A DNA stretch of 64,000 nucleotides from contig NZ_LR699119.1 in the NCBI RefSeq assembly GCF_902459485.1, forward strand, positions 682,001 through 746,000, read 5' to 3'. Origin of the DNA: Aquicella siphonis (GTDB lineage Bacteria; Pseudomonadota; Gammaproteobacteria; DSM-16500). A program made the position numbers and the translations under genes. Under the pieces are notes generated by a model. That model was given only the letters and a program-made list of their open reading frames with translations, was not told the DNA's origin and did no database searches. Within the stretch, counting starts at the first letter, position 1; every line of letters starts with the position of its first letter. Shown piece after piece: positions 16,817 to 26,092 of the stretch.

Positions 16817-18790
16817 ATGGATAAATTTTTCTGGTTTTCTCTTCCTATCACCCTGATGCTTGCCTATATACTTTTCCGCGCTGCTATCAAGAATCCCGTT
16901 AGCAAGCGTGATATAAATATGATATCTGCAATTTACCTGATTTTTTATGTGCTTATTACGGCCGGACTCGGGTTGTTCTGGGTGGCCAGAATGGATTTGC
17001 CGGCTTTTGACCTGCATTATTTATTTGGCTACTGTTTGTTATTTCTAGTTGGTGTGCACCTGTGGTTTCAGCTGCCTCTTGTTCTTGCATGGCTTAGAAA
17101 AAACAGCCCATCCATTCTTGTTGATGAAACACATAGTCAATGGAAGCCATTGGTCAGAAATATATTTCTCTTTATTGTCACTGCCATTATTTTTTCCGCT
17201 ATCACAATCATAATATATGAATTCCTTAGCCCGGCAACTATAACCATCATTGAAAGCAAACCGGAAATACTGACAAATAGACTCTGGCTTTTGAGCAAGG
17301 GAGAGAAAATAACCGCTGCTAGCTATCTTCATCAGCAAGGTGATATTACTCGCCGCGGCGCGTTTCTTCCCAGATTTAATATCACCAAGCCTTCTATATA
17401 TAAATCGTACCCCGGCTACCCGGTTATTTCATTACCTACACCAGCCGGCTACTCGGGCATATCTCTTTCTCAGGCATTATCTCAAAACTCATCTGAATCT
17501 GTCGCAGCTGTGAGCGTGCAGAGTTTATCAAACATACTTTACTATTCAAATGGAGTGACAGAAACACGAAATTACCCCGGCGGACAATTGCAATTGCGCG
17601 CAGCCGCATCAGCGGGCGCGCTGTATCCAAATGATTTGTATGTTGCAGTAATCAACATAAAAGGGATAAAGCCAGGCATCTATTATTATCATCCGGCCAA
17701 TCACAGTCTGATCAGGATTGGCGACCAAGGATTATTTCAGTCGCTGGCCGAGGCGGGTCCATATCCAGACTTATTAAAGAATGCCGCGGCTATTATCATT
17801 ATTTCAGCCTATTTTGATCGAACAGTCTGGAAGTATCATGAACGTTCTTATCGTTATATTCTGCCGGATGCGGGTCACATTTTGGGTAATCTGACAGCCG
17901 CAACATCAGCAATGAAAGTACCATATATTATTACCGGCATTTTTGACGATGAAAAAATGGGAAAAGTTCTTGCGTTATCGCAACATGACGAAGGCGTATT
18001 ATCCATGATTGTACTTGGAAAGAAAAAGTTGACATCGCTTAATCAAATTCATCGATTCACTGCAGTAGATCTGCCAAAAAATGCCAATGATATGGAGATA
18101 ACCCGTCTTTCGCATAAACTGACTTCCCTGAAGTGGCTGGCTGGTTCAGTAACCATTCCCGTTGCCACTTCGAACATGCCAAACGATGATTTTTCATTAA
18201 CCGAAACACTGATTAAATTACCGGATGGTGCGCCAGAAAAAAATGATGTTTTTTCTATCATCAAAAATCGTAGATCGTTTCGGAAATTTTCGCATCGTGA
18301 AATCAGTTTTAATGATTTTTCAGGTATCCTGCATGAATCATTTTTGCCGCTGAGAAATCCGCATATTGTCGAAAACGGCGGGCGGGTCGAACTGTTCGCC
18401 ATAGTTACCAATGTGCAAAACTTGCCAAAAGGCATATATCGTTACATTCCTGAAAAATCAGCGTTGCAAAAAATTGTCAACGGTGACTTCTCAAATGAAA
18501 TATACAAAACTGGTCTTTCCCAGGAGGTACTCAAGCGAGCGGCATTTGTCATGGCATGGGTAATTGATTTAAACAGGATAGGAGTGCTGCATGGTGAAAG
18601 AGATTATCGATATGCAGACATGGAATGCGGTATCGGCAGTGAAACAGCTTATCTTTCTGCGCAAGCACGCAAATTAGGTGCCTGTGCGGTAGGGGCATTC
18701 TATGACGATGAGATCCAGAAAATGTTAAAAATAGACGGAACATCCAAGCGTGTGATTTTGTTAACAGCAATAGGGCAAGAATATGATTGA
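16817..18790 (+). CDS. Membrane-anchored double SagB/ThcOx-type oxidoreductase
   Basis: About 657 aa. Residues 1-160 hold four hydrophobic segments, with His and Trp in GVHLWFQLPLVLAWL. Two nitroreductase-like SagB/ThcOx domains follow. The first (about 210-430) has RAAASAGALYPNDLYVA, GIYYYHP and YRYILPDAGHILGNL. The second (about 460-657) has NRRSFRKFSHREISF, GIYRYIPEKS and DYRYADMECGIGSETAYLSA, then GACAVGAFYDDE. Such FMN enzymes oxidise azolines in peptide toxins or act on other substrates. A tandem pair often forms one intramolecular FMN dimer. The ATG at 16817 is preferred (GGAG upstream) over 16769. No azoline-forming partner is nearby, so its role is unknown. Confidence 0.75.
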   Translation: MDKFFWFSLPITLMLAYILFRAAIKNPVSKRDINMISAIYLIFYVLITAGLGLFWVARMDLPAFDLHYLFGYCLLFLVGVHLWFQLPLVLAWLRKNSPSILVDETHSQWKPLVRNIFLFIVTAIIFSAITIIIYEFLSPATITIIESKPEILTNRLWLLSKGEKITAASYLHQQGDITRRGAFLPRFNITKPSIYKSYPGYPVISLPTPAGYSGISLSQALSQNSSESVAAVSVQSLSNILYYSNGVTETRNYPGGQLQLRAAASAGALYPNDLYVAVINIKGIKPGIYYYHPANHSLIRIGDQGLFQSLAEAGPYPDLLKNAAAIIIISAYFDRTVWKYHERSYRYILPDAGHILGNLTAATSAMKVPYIITGIFDDEKMGKVLALSQHDEGVLSMIVLGKKKLTSLNQIHRFTAVDLPKNANDMEITRLSHKLTSLKWLAGSVTIPVATSNMPNDDFSLTETLIKLPDGAPEKNDVFSIIKNRRSFRKFSHREISFNDFSGILHESFLPLRNPHIVENGGRVELFAIVTNVQNLPKGIYRYIPEKSALQKIVNGDFSNEIYKTGLSQEVLKRAAFVMAWVIDLNRIGVLHGERDYRYADMECGIGSETAYLSAQARKLGACAVGAFYDDEIQKMLKIDGTSKRVILLTAIGQEYD

Positions 18791-19013
18791 TATGAAAATT
18801 ATTTTCAATCACCTTAATTGTAAATAATGTCATAATGTGATTATTATTTCATCGCTCAAGCATACGGGGCTAGTGTGTGAAATTACAGCTGTCATATGCC
18901 TGTTAAGGCAAATAAATATTTTTCATGCTTTGTTTTACGTCGGAAAATCGGCTAACAACGATAAACAAGTTAAGTGAGTATTATTCATCATTTTTAATGT
19001 GGCGCTTCTTGCC

Positions 19014-19439
19014 TTAAGTAAATTTGACTGGATAAGGAATAACCAATATTTCGCACTTTGTGCGCTCCAATAATGCGTGTGTGGTTGATCCTAAAATACG
19101 ATCAATCCCGTTTCTTTCGTTATGTCCTACCACCAGAAGATCAATATGATGTTTTTCAATAAATTCGGGGATTGAAATGCGTGGATTACCTACATCAATA
19201 TGTTGATGTGATATGGGAACATTCAAATTTTTTGCAATCCCTTTCATTCTATTCCTTGCTTCATCAATATATAATTTTTCTTTATTGGGTATGTCAGGAA
19301 AAATATTTATTTGTGGTAACTCTATTATATGTATAAGATGTAATTTTGCTTGAAATATATCAGCCATTTTTTTTATCTTTTTTCCTGCCAAATGTGCGGT
19401 TTCGGTAAATTCCACTGCAAATAATATATTATGGTACAT
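19014..19439 (-). CDS. Universal stress protein, UspA family
   Basis: A 141-aa single-domain protein. It opens with NILFAVEFTETA, the UspA first strand, and carries the ATP-binding signature G-x2-G-x9-G-S/T as VVGHNERNGIDRILGSTTHA, followed by CEILVIPYP. It therefore belongs to the ATP-binding subclass. UspA proteins help survival under stress and growth arrest. GGAG lies 6 bases before the ATG. It is 147 bases downstream of the DUF2231 gene on the same strand, so joint transcription is possible. Confidence 0.88.
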   Translation of the reverse strand: MYHNILFAVEFTETAHLAGKKIKKMADIFQAKLHLIHIIELPQINIFPDIPNKEKLYIDEARNRMKGIAKNLNVPISHQHIDVGNPRISIPEFIEKHHIDLLVVGHNERNGIDRILGSTTHALLERTKCEILVIPYPVKFT

Positions 19440-19586
19440 GTACGGCTCCCATATGCAACTATGAATAGGTAGAGAATTTCTGGATATGACATCTCTAATT
19501 TTATCACATTTCTCATCGGGATTTATGCTGAAGCTATCGGAGTGAGTGCTGTGTTAATGTTCATGATATAAAGAAATTGAGCCGGG

Positions 19587-20072
19587 CTAGTCATTATTTT
19601 TATTTGTCTGGTCAAAGCCTAACTTATCGCGAAAGACGAGATCGCCGCCCAGGTAGTTTGAATAAATAAGGCCAATGACACTGGCTGAAGAAATAATTAT
19701 CTCTATCGGACTTGCGTAGGCGATATTCGGAAATTTTTTCATTTTTATGCCAAAAACAATAGAAAAAAGAATAATCCATGTCACATTGAGCAATGCGTGC
19801 AGTGAAGCTTTGTACCATGCGGTATGAGTGGAGGGTAAATGTGAATAATCGATTGCACCAGCAAATGCGGCAGATAAACCGAGTATTATTCCTCCACCAA
19901 GGCAATAAAATGCTGCACAGGCTAGACATTGATTTTGTGTGAAAATGGACAGGATATCAAATATCAAGCTCATCGGAAAAAGTGCAGATGGAAAATGTAC
20001 AAGCATAGAATGCACGGGATGACCGGCTATTCTGGCTCGTAATAATTGAGCAAGGAATGATGAATTTATCAT
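19587..20072 (-). CDS. DUF2231 membrane protein
   Basis: A 161-aa inner-membrane protein with four predicted helices. The opening IAGHPVHSMLVHFPSALFPM is the diagnostic DUF2231 motif, with conserved His residues that may bind haem or metal. The function of the family is not settled. Its ATG overlaps the stop of the upstream gene in a TAATG junction, so the two are coupled. Confidence 0.8.
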   Translation of the reverse strand: MINSSFLAQLLRARIAGHPVHSMLVHFPSALFPMSLIFDILSIFTQNQCLACAAFYCLGGGIILGLSAAFAGAIDYSHLPSTHTAWYKASLHALLNVTWIILFSIVFGIKMKKFPNIAYASPIEIIISSASVIGLIYSNYLGGDLVFRDKLGFDQTNKNND

Positions 20073-20413
20073 TATTGCAACACGTAAATGATTAGTGTTA
20101 CGAGTGCTATAACTGCAAAAACAGGATGAAGAATTGCCAATAATTTGGGAATAGGCCTTTTTTTCATGTCAATCATGAATAATGTTAGACCGCCAAGTGC
20201 GGCAAGAACAAATAAGACTATGCTGGTGATAAGCAGAGGGTGCATATGTCCCATGGCTGCATAAATAATTACAATGACTAACGCCGTCGCTGCAATGGGC
20301 CCATGTGTAAATACGGCAGGTTTGGGTGTAGGCTTGTCCTTCAGAATAGCTGTCAGCACAATCAAGCCAAAGATAGCGGCAATAATGAACAAGATGATTG
20401 CTGTTATTAACAT
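20072..20413 (-). CDS. Small four-helix membrane protein
   Basis: A 113-aa protein made almost entirely of four hydrophobic helices arranged as two similar halves: I-x-x-I-I-A-x-x-G-L followed by K-x-x-P-x-P-K-x at about 25-32 and again at 84-90. A His lies near the end of the second helix and another in the fourth (AILHPVFAVIAL). It is translationally coupled to the DUF2231 gene and probably works with it, perhaps as a haem or redox membrane module; this is inference. GGAG precedes the ATG. Confidence 0.65.
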   Translation of the reverse strand: MLITAIILFIIAAIFGLIVLTAILKDKPTPKPAVFTHGPIAATALVIVIIYAAMGHMHPLLITSIVLFVLAALGGLTLFMIDMKKRPIPKLLAILHPVFAVIALVTLIIYVLQ

Positions 20414-20740
20414 AATACTCTCCTTGTATGTCTGTTATAGATAATATACACACAATTTTAATGTATTTTCAAGGACTTGTGTTACACATGAATCATTGAC
20501 AGCGCAACTTGTCAGGAAGGTATTGAGCTTAAAAGATTTCAAAAGCAACGCTGTCAAAATGAATTCTCTGGTCAGGTATCACAATATCAAGATGTTGTGA
20601 TGTATAAAAATATCTTAATAAGACCATAAATGATTAAATTTATATCTTTAATTATCTGGCAATTTAAATCAGCTAGAATATAAATAGACTCGCGTGCTTC
20701 TTCTATAGTACCAATTTTGCAAGCAAAGGAGTGTAGTGCG
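20414..20740. other. Divergent promoter region of acnA-like gene
   Basis: About 330 bases between leftward membrane-protein genes and the rightward aconitase gene. AGGAG at 20727-20731 is the ribosome binding site of the aconitase gene. I see no gene or clear hairpin. Confidence 0.45.
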
Positions 20741-22687
20741 ATGCCTATGAATATAACGCAAAAAATTATCCACTCACATCTTGTTGAAGGTGAAATGATA
20801 GCCGGCAAGGAAATTGCCATGAAGATTGATCAGACGCTTTGTCAGGATGCAACCGGTACGTTAGTAATGCTGGAACTCGAAGCCATGGGACTTGACCGCG
20901 TTAAAACTGAATTATCGGTGCAATATGTCGACCATAATCTTATCCAGGAAGATTTTAAAAACGCGGATGATCATTTGTTTTTGCAAAGTGCAGCGCAGCG
21001 TTATGGGGTATGGTTTAGCAGAGCTGGAAACGGCGTTAGTCATCCGCTTCATATGGAATTCTTTGGTAAACCAGGGAAAACTCTGGTGGGTTCTGACAGT
21101 CATACTTGCGCGGGTGGTGCCATAGGAATGCTTGCCATCGGCACGGGCGGATTGGAGGTCGCAATGTCGATGGCAGGTTATCCGTTTTTTGTCAAAATGC
21201 CAAAAGTAATGGGGATTGAACTGACTGGAAAAATGCCAGAATGGGTGAGTGCGAAAGATATTATTTTAGAAATGCTTCGTCGTCATGGTGTGAAAGGCGG
21301 AGTAGGCTATGTTATTGAATATTATGGCAATGGATTGAAACACCTAGATTTGTGGGACAGGCATGTTATTGCTAATATGGGCGCGGAATTGGGTGCAACG
21401 GGAACAATATTCCCGTCAGATAAAAAAACATTGGAATTTTTGAAAATGCACGGACGTGAAAGCGACTGGCTTGAGCTGTCGTCGGATAAGAATGCAAACT
21501 ACGATAAGAATGATGTGATCAACCTGTCTGAGCTTGAACCTCTGATTGCTTTGCCTTCCAGTCCGGGAAATGTAAAGCTTGTACGTGAAGTAAAAGGACG
21601 GGATATATATCAATCCTATATTGGCTCATCAGGTAACCCTGGTTATCGTGATCTTGCCATTTCAGCATTAATGGTGAGCGGCAGACAAATCAATCCAAAT
21701 GTTTCTTTTGATATCAATCCGGCAACGCGTAACATATTGGAAGAGTTAGCTGAAAATGGATTGCTGGCAAATCTTATTCATGCTGGCGCGCGCATTCATC
21801 AAGCCGGTTGCAATGGATGCATTGGTATGGGCCAGGCGCCAGCCACCGGACGAAATAGTCTGCGCACGGTGCCAAGAAATTTTCCGGGACGATCAGGGTC
21901 AAGAGAAGACAGTGTATATTTGTGCAGCCCTGAAGTCGCGACGGCATCCGCGCTTAAAGGAATCATTACGGACCCTCGTGATTTAGATTTTCCTTGTCCG
22001 AAAGTAAGGAAGCCGAAAAAAATAATTGTGAATAGGAATATGATGCAATCGCCCTTATCACCATTTGAATCTGTCAGAATCAAATTGGTGAAAGGACCAA
22101 ACATAAGCTCAATTCCAGAACTAAAACCAATCTCAAAAGATGTTAAATTAGCCGTACTGTTAAAAATGAATGATAATGTTTCAACAGATGAAATTCTTCC
22201 TGCCGGAGCGCGTGTTCTCCCTTATCGCAGTAATATTCCTAGGATCAGTGATTTTGCATTTGACATGATCGATGAAACTTATTCCAGGCGAGCGAAGGAA
22301 TTGAAAGAAAAAAATGAACATCATGCGGTTATCGGAGGTGATAATTATGGACAAGGATCCAGTCGTGAACATGCGGCGCTGGCGCCTGCATATCTTGGAT
22401 TGCAACTGGTTATTGCCAAGAGTTATGCGCGTATTCATTGGCAGAATTTGATTAATTTTGGCATTTTGCCATTGACCTTTGTCAATTTTGATGATTATAG
22501 GAAAATTGAACAGGGAGATTTTATTGTCATCAAAAATATTTTTGACTCAATAAAGTCAGGCGATATTTTAAAAGCAAATATTGATGGAAAATCTTTTGAA
22601 ATAACATTGCGGCATAATTTGTCAAGAAGGCAAATCGATGTTCTGGAATCGGGCGGCTTAATCAATTGGGTCAAGAAACATGGCTAG
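20741..22687 (+). CDS. Aconitate hydratase, Aquifex-type
   Basis: A 648-aa cytosolic enzyme of the citric acid cycle that interconverts citrate and isocitrate through a [4Fe-4S] cluster. Cluster Cys are in DSHTCAGGA (about residue 124) and GCNGCIGMGQA (two Cys about residues 355-358). Swivel-domain motifs NYGQGSSREHAALAPAYLGL and LPAGARVLPYRS are intact. Length and order match the short single-chain Aquifex-type family rather than the long AcnA (about 890 aa). The start is the ATG at 20741 with AGGAG 9 bases upstream. Confidence 0.9.
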   Translation: MPMNITQKIIHSHLVEGEMIAGKEIAMKIDQTLCQDATGTLVMLELEAMGLDRVKTELSVQYVDHNLIQEDFKNADDHLFLQSAAQRYGVWFSRAGNGVSHPLHMEFFGKPGKTLVGSDSHTCAGGAIGMLAIGTGGLEVAMSMAGYPFFVKMPKVMGIELTGKMPEWVSAKDIILEMLRRHGVKGGVGYVIEYYGNGLKHLDLWDRHVIANMGAELGATGTIFPSDKKTLEFLKMHGRESDWLELSSDKNANYDKNDVINLSELEPLIALPSSPGNVKLVREVKGRDIYQSYIGSSGNPGYRDLAISALMVSGRQINPNVSFDINPATRNILEELAENGLLANLIHAGARIHQAGCNGCIGMGQAPATGRNSLRTVPRNFPGRSGSREDSVYLCSPEVATASALKGIITDPRDLDFPCPKVRKPKKIIVNRNMMQSPLSPFESVRIKLVKGPNISSIPELKPISKDVKLAVLLKMNDNVSTDEILPAGARVLPYRSNIPRISDFAFDMIDETYSRRAKELKEKNEHHAVIGGDNYGQGSSREHAALAPAYLGLQLVIAKSYARIHWQNLINFGILPLTFVNFDDYRKIEQGDFIVIKNIFDSIKSGDILKANIDGKSFEITLRHNLSRRQIDVLESGGLINWVKKHG

Positions 22688-22736
22688 AAAAAGGAATCGG
22701 ATGCCTCACTAGCCGCAATGGGATACATTAATACAC

Positions 22737-23684
22737 ATGAGAACTTCATTTATCTTGGCTCCGGTTTCGCCCTTCAGGCTGGATTATACAGTGTGGGCAC
22801 TGCGCAGAATAAGTAAAAACTTAATCGATAGATGGGATGGAAATGAGTATACACGGTTATTTGTCATTCAGAATAAGCCTGTCAAAGTGGTCGTCAAGCA
22901 ATGCGGCACTCCGGATGACTCGGTAATTGATGTCTCTGTAAATAAAAAAATTAATCAGGAATTGAAAAATGAACTTGCTGAAATATTAGAGATGATGCTG
23001 GGTTTGAAGCAGGATTTGCGGAATTTTTATCGAATATCGAAAAAAGATGAGTATTTAAATTCTCTTGTTAATCAATTTAAAGGTTTTAAGCCGCCAAGGT
23101 TTCCTACTGTGTTCGAAGCTCTGGTTAATGCGATATCTTGTCAGCAAATTTCATTTGAGGCGGGATTGCAGATACAAAATCGATTGATACAGAAAATCGG
23201 TATACAGATTGCTGAAGATAATAATCTATTTTATGCCTTTCCCGATCCCGGATCCCTGGCGTGCTGTTCTGTAAAAGAGTTAAGGCGAATAGGTTATAGC
23301 TTGCGCAAGAGCGAGGCTCTTATTCATTTGGCATCTTCCATATTAAAAGAGGGAAATTTGTTTGATGGCCTGGGCGCGATGTCGAATGACGACATTATCA
23401 ACAGATTATGCAAATATAACGGTGTGGGCCGGTGGACAGCGGAATATGTTTTATTGCGCGGGATGGGAAAAATTGATGTCTTTCCGAGAGATGATATTGG
23501 AGCGCAAAATAATTTGCAAGATTTGCTACATCTTGTCAATAAGCCTGATTATGGGGCGATTTCAAAAATTATCCGGAAATGGCATCCATACGCAGGTTTG
23601 GTCTATTTTCATTTGTTGCTTCGCAAGCTAAATCAAAAAGGAGTGTTGATCAATGCCAATGATAAAAGTCAAGCGAGTATATGA
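22737..23684 (+). CDS. alkA: DNA-3-methyladenine glycosylase II (AlkA-like)
   Basis: A 315-aa protein. The HhH-GPD core spans about residues 120-300: FEALVNAISCQQISFEAGLQ opens it, the helix-hairpin-helix is NGVGRWTAEYVLLRG, and the catalytic Asp lies in VFPRDDIG about 18 residues on. The N-terminal 110 residues look like the AlkA_N beta domain. It removes alkylated bases from DNA in base excision repair. Forty-nine bases separate it from the aconitase gene. It overlaps the DUF488 gene by 32 bases. Alternative: a related HhH glycosylase of other specificity. Confidence 0.8.
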   Translation: MRTSFILAPVSPFRLDYTVWALRRISKNLIDRWDGNEYTRLFVIQNKPVKVVVKQCGTPDDSVIDVSVNKKINQELKNELAEILEMMLGLKQDLRNFYRISKKDEYLNSLVNQFKGFKPPRFPTVFEALVNAISCQQISFEAGLQIQNRLIQKIGIQIAEDNNLFYAFPDPGSLACCSVKELRRIGYSLRKSEALIHLASSILKEGNLFDGLGAMSNDDIINRLCKYNGVGRWTAEYVLLRGMGKIDVFPRDDIGAQNNLQDLLHLVNKPDYGAISKIIRKWHPYAGLVYFHLLLRKLNQKGVLINANDKSQASI

Positions 23685-24009
23685 AGAGCCAGACAAGTCG
23701 GATGGATTCAGGATATTGGTAGACAGATTGTGGCCGCGTGGTGTTAAAAAGGAAAAGGCGGCTGTCGATTTATGGCTGAAAGACATTGCGCCCAGTGATT
23801 CACTGCGAAAATGGTTTAATCATGAACCCAGGAAATGGTCTGAATTTCAGAAGCGCTATGCAAAGGAATTGGTGGATAAACAGGAATTAATCAAATCTAT
23901 AAAAAAGGAAGCAAAATCCAAAACGGTGACGCTATTATTTGGCGCCAAAGAATCTGAACATAATAACGCCGTGGCATTACTCAATTATCTAACATTGAAA
24001 TTGAAATAA
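23653..24009 (+). CDS. DUF488 family protein
   Basis: A 118-aa cytosolic protein with the DUF488 core: DGFRILVDRLWPRGVKKEKA (about 17-36), DLWLKDIAPS, LRKWFNHEP and W-S-E-F-x-x-R-Y. The conserved Arg, Asp and Trp suggest an enzyme or nucleic-acid-binding role, but no activity is established. AAGGAG lies 9 bases before the ATG, inside the alkA gene. The reading frames overlap by 32 bases, so it is co-expressed with the glycosylase. A link to DNA repair is inferred from context only. Confidence 0.8.
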   Translation: MPMIKVKRVYEEPDKSDGFRILVDRLWPRGVKKEKAAVDLWLKDIAPSDSLRKWFNHEPRKWSEFQKRYAKELVDKQELIKSIKKEAKSKTVTLLFGAKESEHNNAVALLNYLTLKLK

Positions 24010-24065
24010 TGTTCATAATGCACCCATGGGTGGATGCGGTCATTTATATCATCGATGATTTGGGC

Positions 24066-24086
24066 GCTGTGTCTTGGCGACACAGC
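24066..24086. terminator. Hairpin between convergent genes
   Basis: A perfect 8-base stem (24066-24073 with 24079-24086) and a 5-base loop, in the 91 bases between the converging DUF488 and MltB genes. There is no long T-run, so the assignment as a terminator is moderate. Confidence 0.4.
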
Positions 24087-24100
24087 TTATCACTTCCATT

Positions 24101-25081
24101 TTAGCGTATCGGTGTCTGACATATTTTTTCTGCCATATAGCCTACGGTTCCCGCATAGTATGTCGAGTGGTTCCAGTTCATGATGACATTAAAGTTATTA
24201 AAGACCATTAAGACGGGGCCGCCATAAGGTTGTATGATAGAAGCCTGATAGTTATTGTTTGGCAGTTGCTCACCGTCTTGTGCGCTCACGCCAAGACGTT
24301 CCCATTGTTTTATTGTTTTTCTGACATCCAGTGACATCAGATCTTTGTCAAAATTTTCTGGTATGGCAACCGGAATTGCCCATGGCTCGTCACGTCTCCA
24401 TCCATTTTTATCTAGATAATTGGCAATCGATGCAAATGCATCCGGCAGGCTTTTCCAGATATCCTTGTATCCATCGCCATCGTAATCCACCGCGTAATCA
24501 TGCCAGCTTGAAGGTAAAAATTGTGGATGACCGCTTGCGCCTGCCCACTCGCCTTTAAAATATTTCAATTTTACATGTTTGTCATTTAATATATGCAATG
24601 CTAAAAATAACTCTTTACGAAACAAGGCAGATCGCCGGCCATCGTATGCCAGGGTGGCAAGTGAATGTATTACTGGAAAATTTCCCATAAAATGACCATA
24701 ACTGGTTTCCAGTCCCCATAATGAAACGATAAAACATTCGTTAACGCCGTAACGCTGAGCAATTTTTGATAGTAATCCCTGGTGTTTTCTTAATTCCTTT
24801 TTGCCAAGGCTGATTCGGTACGAGTCGGCGCGTGTATTGCGATATTGTTGAAACGTGATGCGTTTTTCAGGCTGGGTTCTATCGTAATTCAGTACTTTCC
24901 AGTTTGGTACGTCCATTCCTTGAAATGCTGCATCAACCGTGTCGGGACGTATCCCTTGATGAATCGCTTCCTGTCGTATTTCCTGCAAGAAATCCTGCCA
25001 GCTTTGTTTTGCATATAGTGATGGACTAAAAAAAATGCTGATGAAGAAAATGCCCAGAGTGACTGTTACGCTTTGCTTCAT
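24101..25081 (-). CDS. Lytic murein transglycosylase, MltB family
   Basis: A 326-aa exported enzyme. From the ATG at 25081 the protein begins with a signal peptide (KQSVTVTLGIFFISIFF, cut near SLYA-K). The catalytic Glu is in LWGLETSYGHFMGN (about residue 130), and the characteristic GHPQFLPSSWHDYAVDYDGD stretch follows. It cleaves peptidoglycan with formation of 1,6-anhydro sugar, remodelling the wall. No lipobox is evident, so it is probably soluble in the periplasm. GGGAG lies 9 bases before 25081; the frame extends upstream without a site. Confidence 0.87.
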   Translation of the reverse strand: MKQSVTVTLGIFFISIFFSPSLYAKQSWQDFLQEIRQEAIHQGIRPDTVDAAFQGMDVPNWKVLNYDRTQPEKRITFQQYRNTRADSYRISLGKKELRKHQGLLSKIAQRYGVNECFIVSLWGLETSYGHFMGNFPVIHSLATLAYDGRRSALFRKELFLALHILNDKHVKLKYFKGEWAGASGHPQFLPSSWHDYAVDYDGDGYKDIWKSLPDAFASIANYLDKNGWRRDEPWAIPVAIPENFDKDLMSLDVRKTIKQWERLGVSAQDGEQLPNNNYQASIIQPYGGPVLMVFNNFNVIMNWNHSTYYAGTVGYMAEKICQTPIR

Positions 25082-25207
25082 AGAACCATACTCCCTGCGA
25101 TTAACTTGATACATTGGCTGCAATGTAAATAGTGGCATCTTCGTAACGAATGGGCGCATCATATGAGATTACCGATTTTCCTTATAGTAATCATAACAAA
25201 AAAATGA

Positions 25208-25254
25208 CTGGCAGTTTTGTAATCAGCAGGTCGCGGGTTCGGGCCCGACTGCTA
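25208..25254 (+). pseudogene. tRNA-Thr(TGT)-like remnant
   Basis: The stretch holds TTTTGTAATCAGCAGGTCGC, matching the anticodon loop and 3' anticodon stem plus variable loop of a tRNA-Thr (TGT), followed by a T-arm-like GCGGGTTCGGGCCCG and a short acceptor-like end CTGCTAG. The 5' acceptor and D arm are missing or scrambled (CTGGCAG abuts the anticodon loop). It cannot fold as a complete tRNA. tRNA 3' ends are common integration sites, so it may be an attachment-site scar. Confidence 0.5.
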
Positions 25255-25405
25255 GATTTTCAATAGAATCTATAAGATATAAAAATATTTAACATCAAAA
25301 ACTAGTCATAAGGCTGATTGCTGGCAGATCGTGTTTCGCGGTGGCTTCTTCCTTATTGTTGGATTATTATTGAATAAGTGATCAAGTAAACGAGAGGGAG
25401 CCTGT

Positions 25406-26092
25406 ATGCCAAGTTTCCTGGTCAATTACGGTGGTCCTGTTTGTGCTCTAACCAGCATGGACTCGCAGTATGATAATATTTTACAGAAATGCAAGGATTT
25501 CTATGGCGGAACGCCTGAAGCCATTGGCTTCACTATCAAGGGAATTGATGTGACCTATTATAAAATAGGTATTCATCGCATGATTAAAGTGGAATTGCCG
25601 GATAGTGTGGAAGAAGATTTAAAATCGTCCGATAAGGATATTCGTCAAAAAGCAAAAGAGACAAAGAAACTTTACACTACTGCGCGAATTAAAGCGGGGG
25701 ACTTTAATACCACCGGGTATAAGTTGCTAGGAAATAATTGTGTCAGTGCTGTTGCGAACATATTAAACACCCTTGATTCGTCAATATTGGGCGGCGAGAA
25801 AAAAATTATACCCCAATTTCTTGACAGCAAGATCGCGGCTTGTACAAAAGTACAATCCATGGTGCACGAAGTTCTCAATCCTCCGCCTAGCGCGGACTGT
25901 TCTGATGAGGTTATTCCAACTAAAAAGTTTTACTCAGGCGGTGTGCCAAATAGTATTTGGCAGCAAGCGATGACTACTGTCAGTAAGAGCAAGAATAAAC
26001 CATTGACTAATCAAGACATGAAAAAAGACATTGATGAATCAAATGGTTCACCAGATGATCAGCTTGAAAATGAGATAAAATTTAAATCCTGA
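25406..26092 (+). CDS. Unknown 228-aa protein with NNCVSAV motif
   Basis: A soluble protein without signal peptide. The segment YKLLGNNCVSAVANIL (about 105-120) places a Cys at residue 112 after Asn-Asn, reminiscent of the N-C motif of LRAT/PPPDE-like permuted papain-fold enzymes and of the N-C-Y-S motif in paralog family A. The partner His is not certain (His57 in IGIHRMIKVEL is a candidate). The acidic tail (DESNGSPDDQLENE) resembles secretion signals of type IV effectors. GAGGGAG precedes the ATG. Function unknown. Confidence 0.55.
   Translation: MPSFLVNYGGPVCALTSMDSQYDNILQKCKDFYGGTPEAIGFTIKGIDVTYYKIGIHRMIKVELPDSVEEDLKSSDKDIRQKAKETKKLYTTARIKAGDFNTTGYKLLGNNCVSAVANILNTLDSSILGGEKKIIPQFLDSKIAACTKVQSMVHEVLNPPPSADCSDEVIPTKKFYSGGVPNSIWQQAMTTVSKSKNKPLTNQDMKKDIDESNGSPDDQLENEIKFKS

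Noticed and set aside
16817-18790. A RiPP (azoline peptide) biosynthesis cluster around the SagB-type gene
   Set aside because: There is no YcaO, SagC-like or precursor peptide gene in the surrounding sequence.
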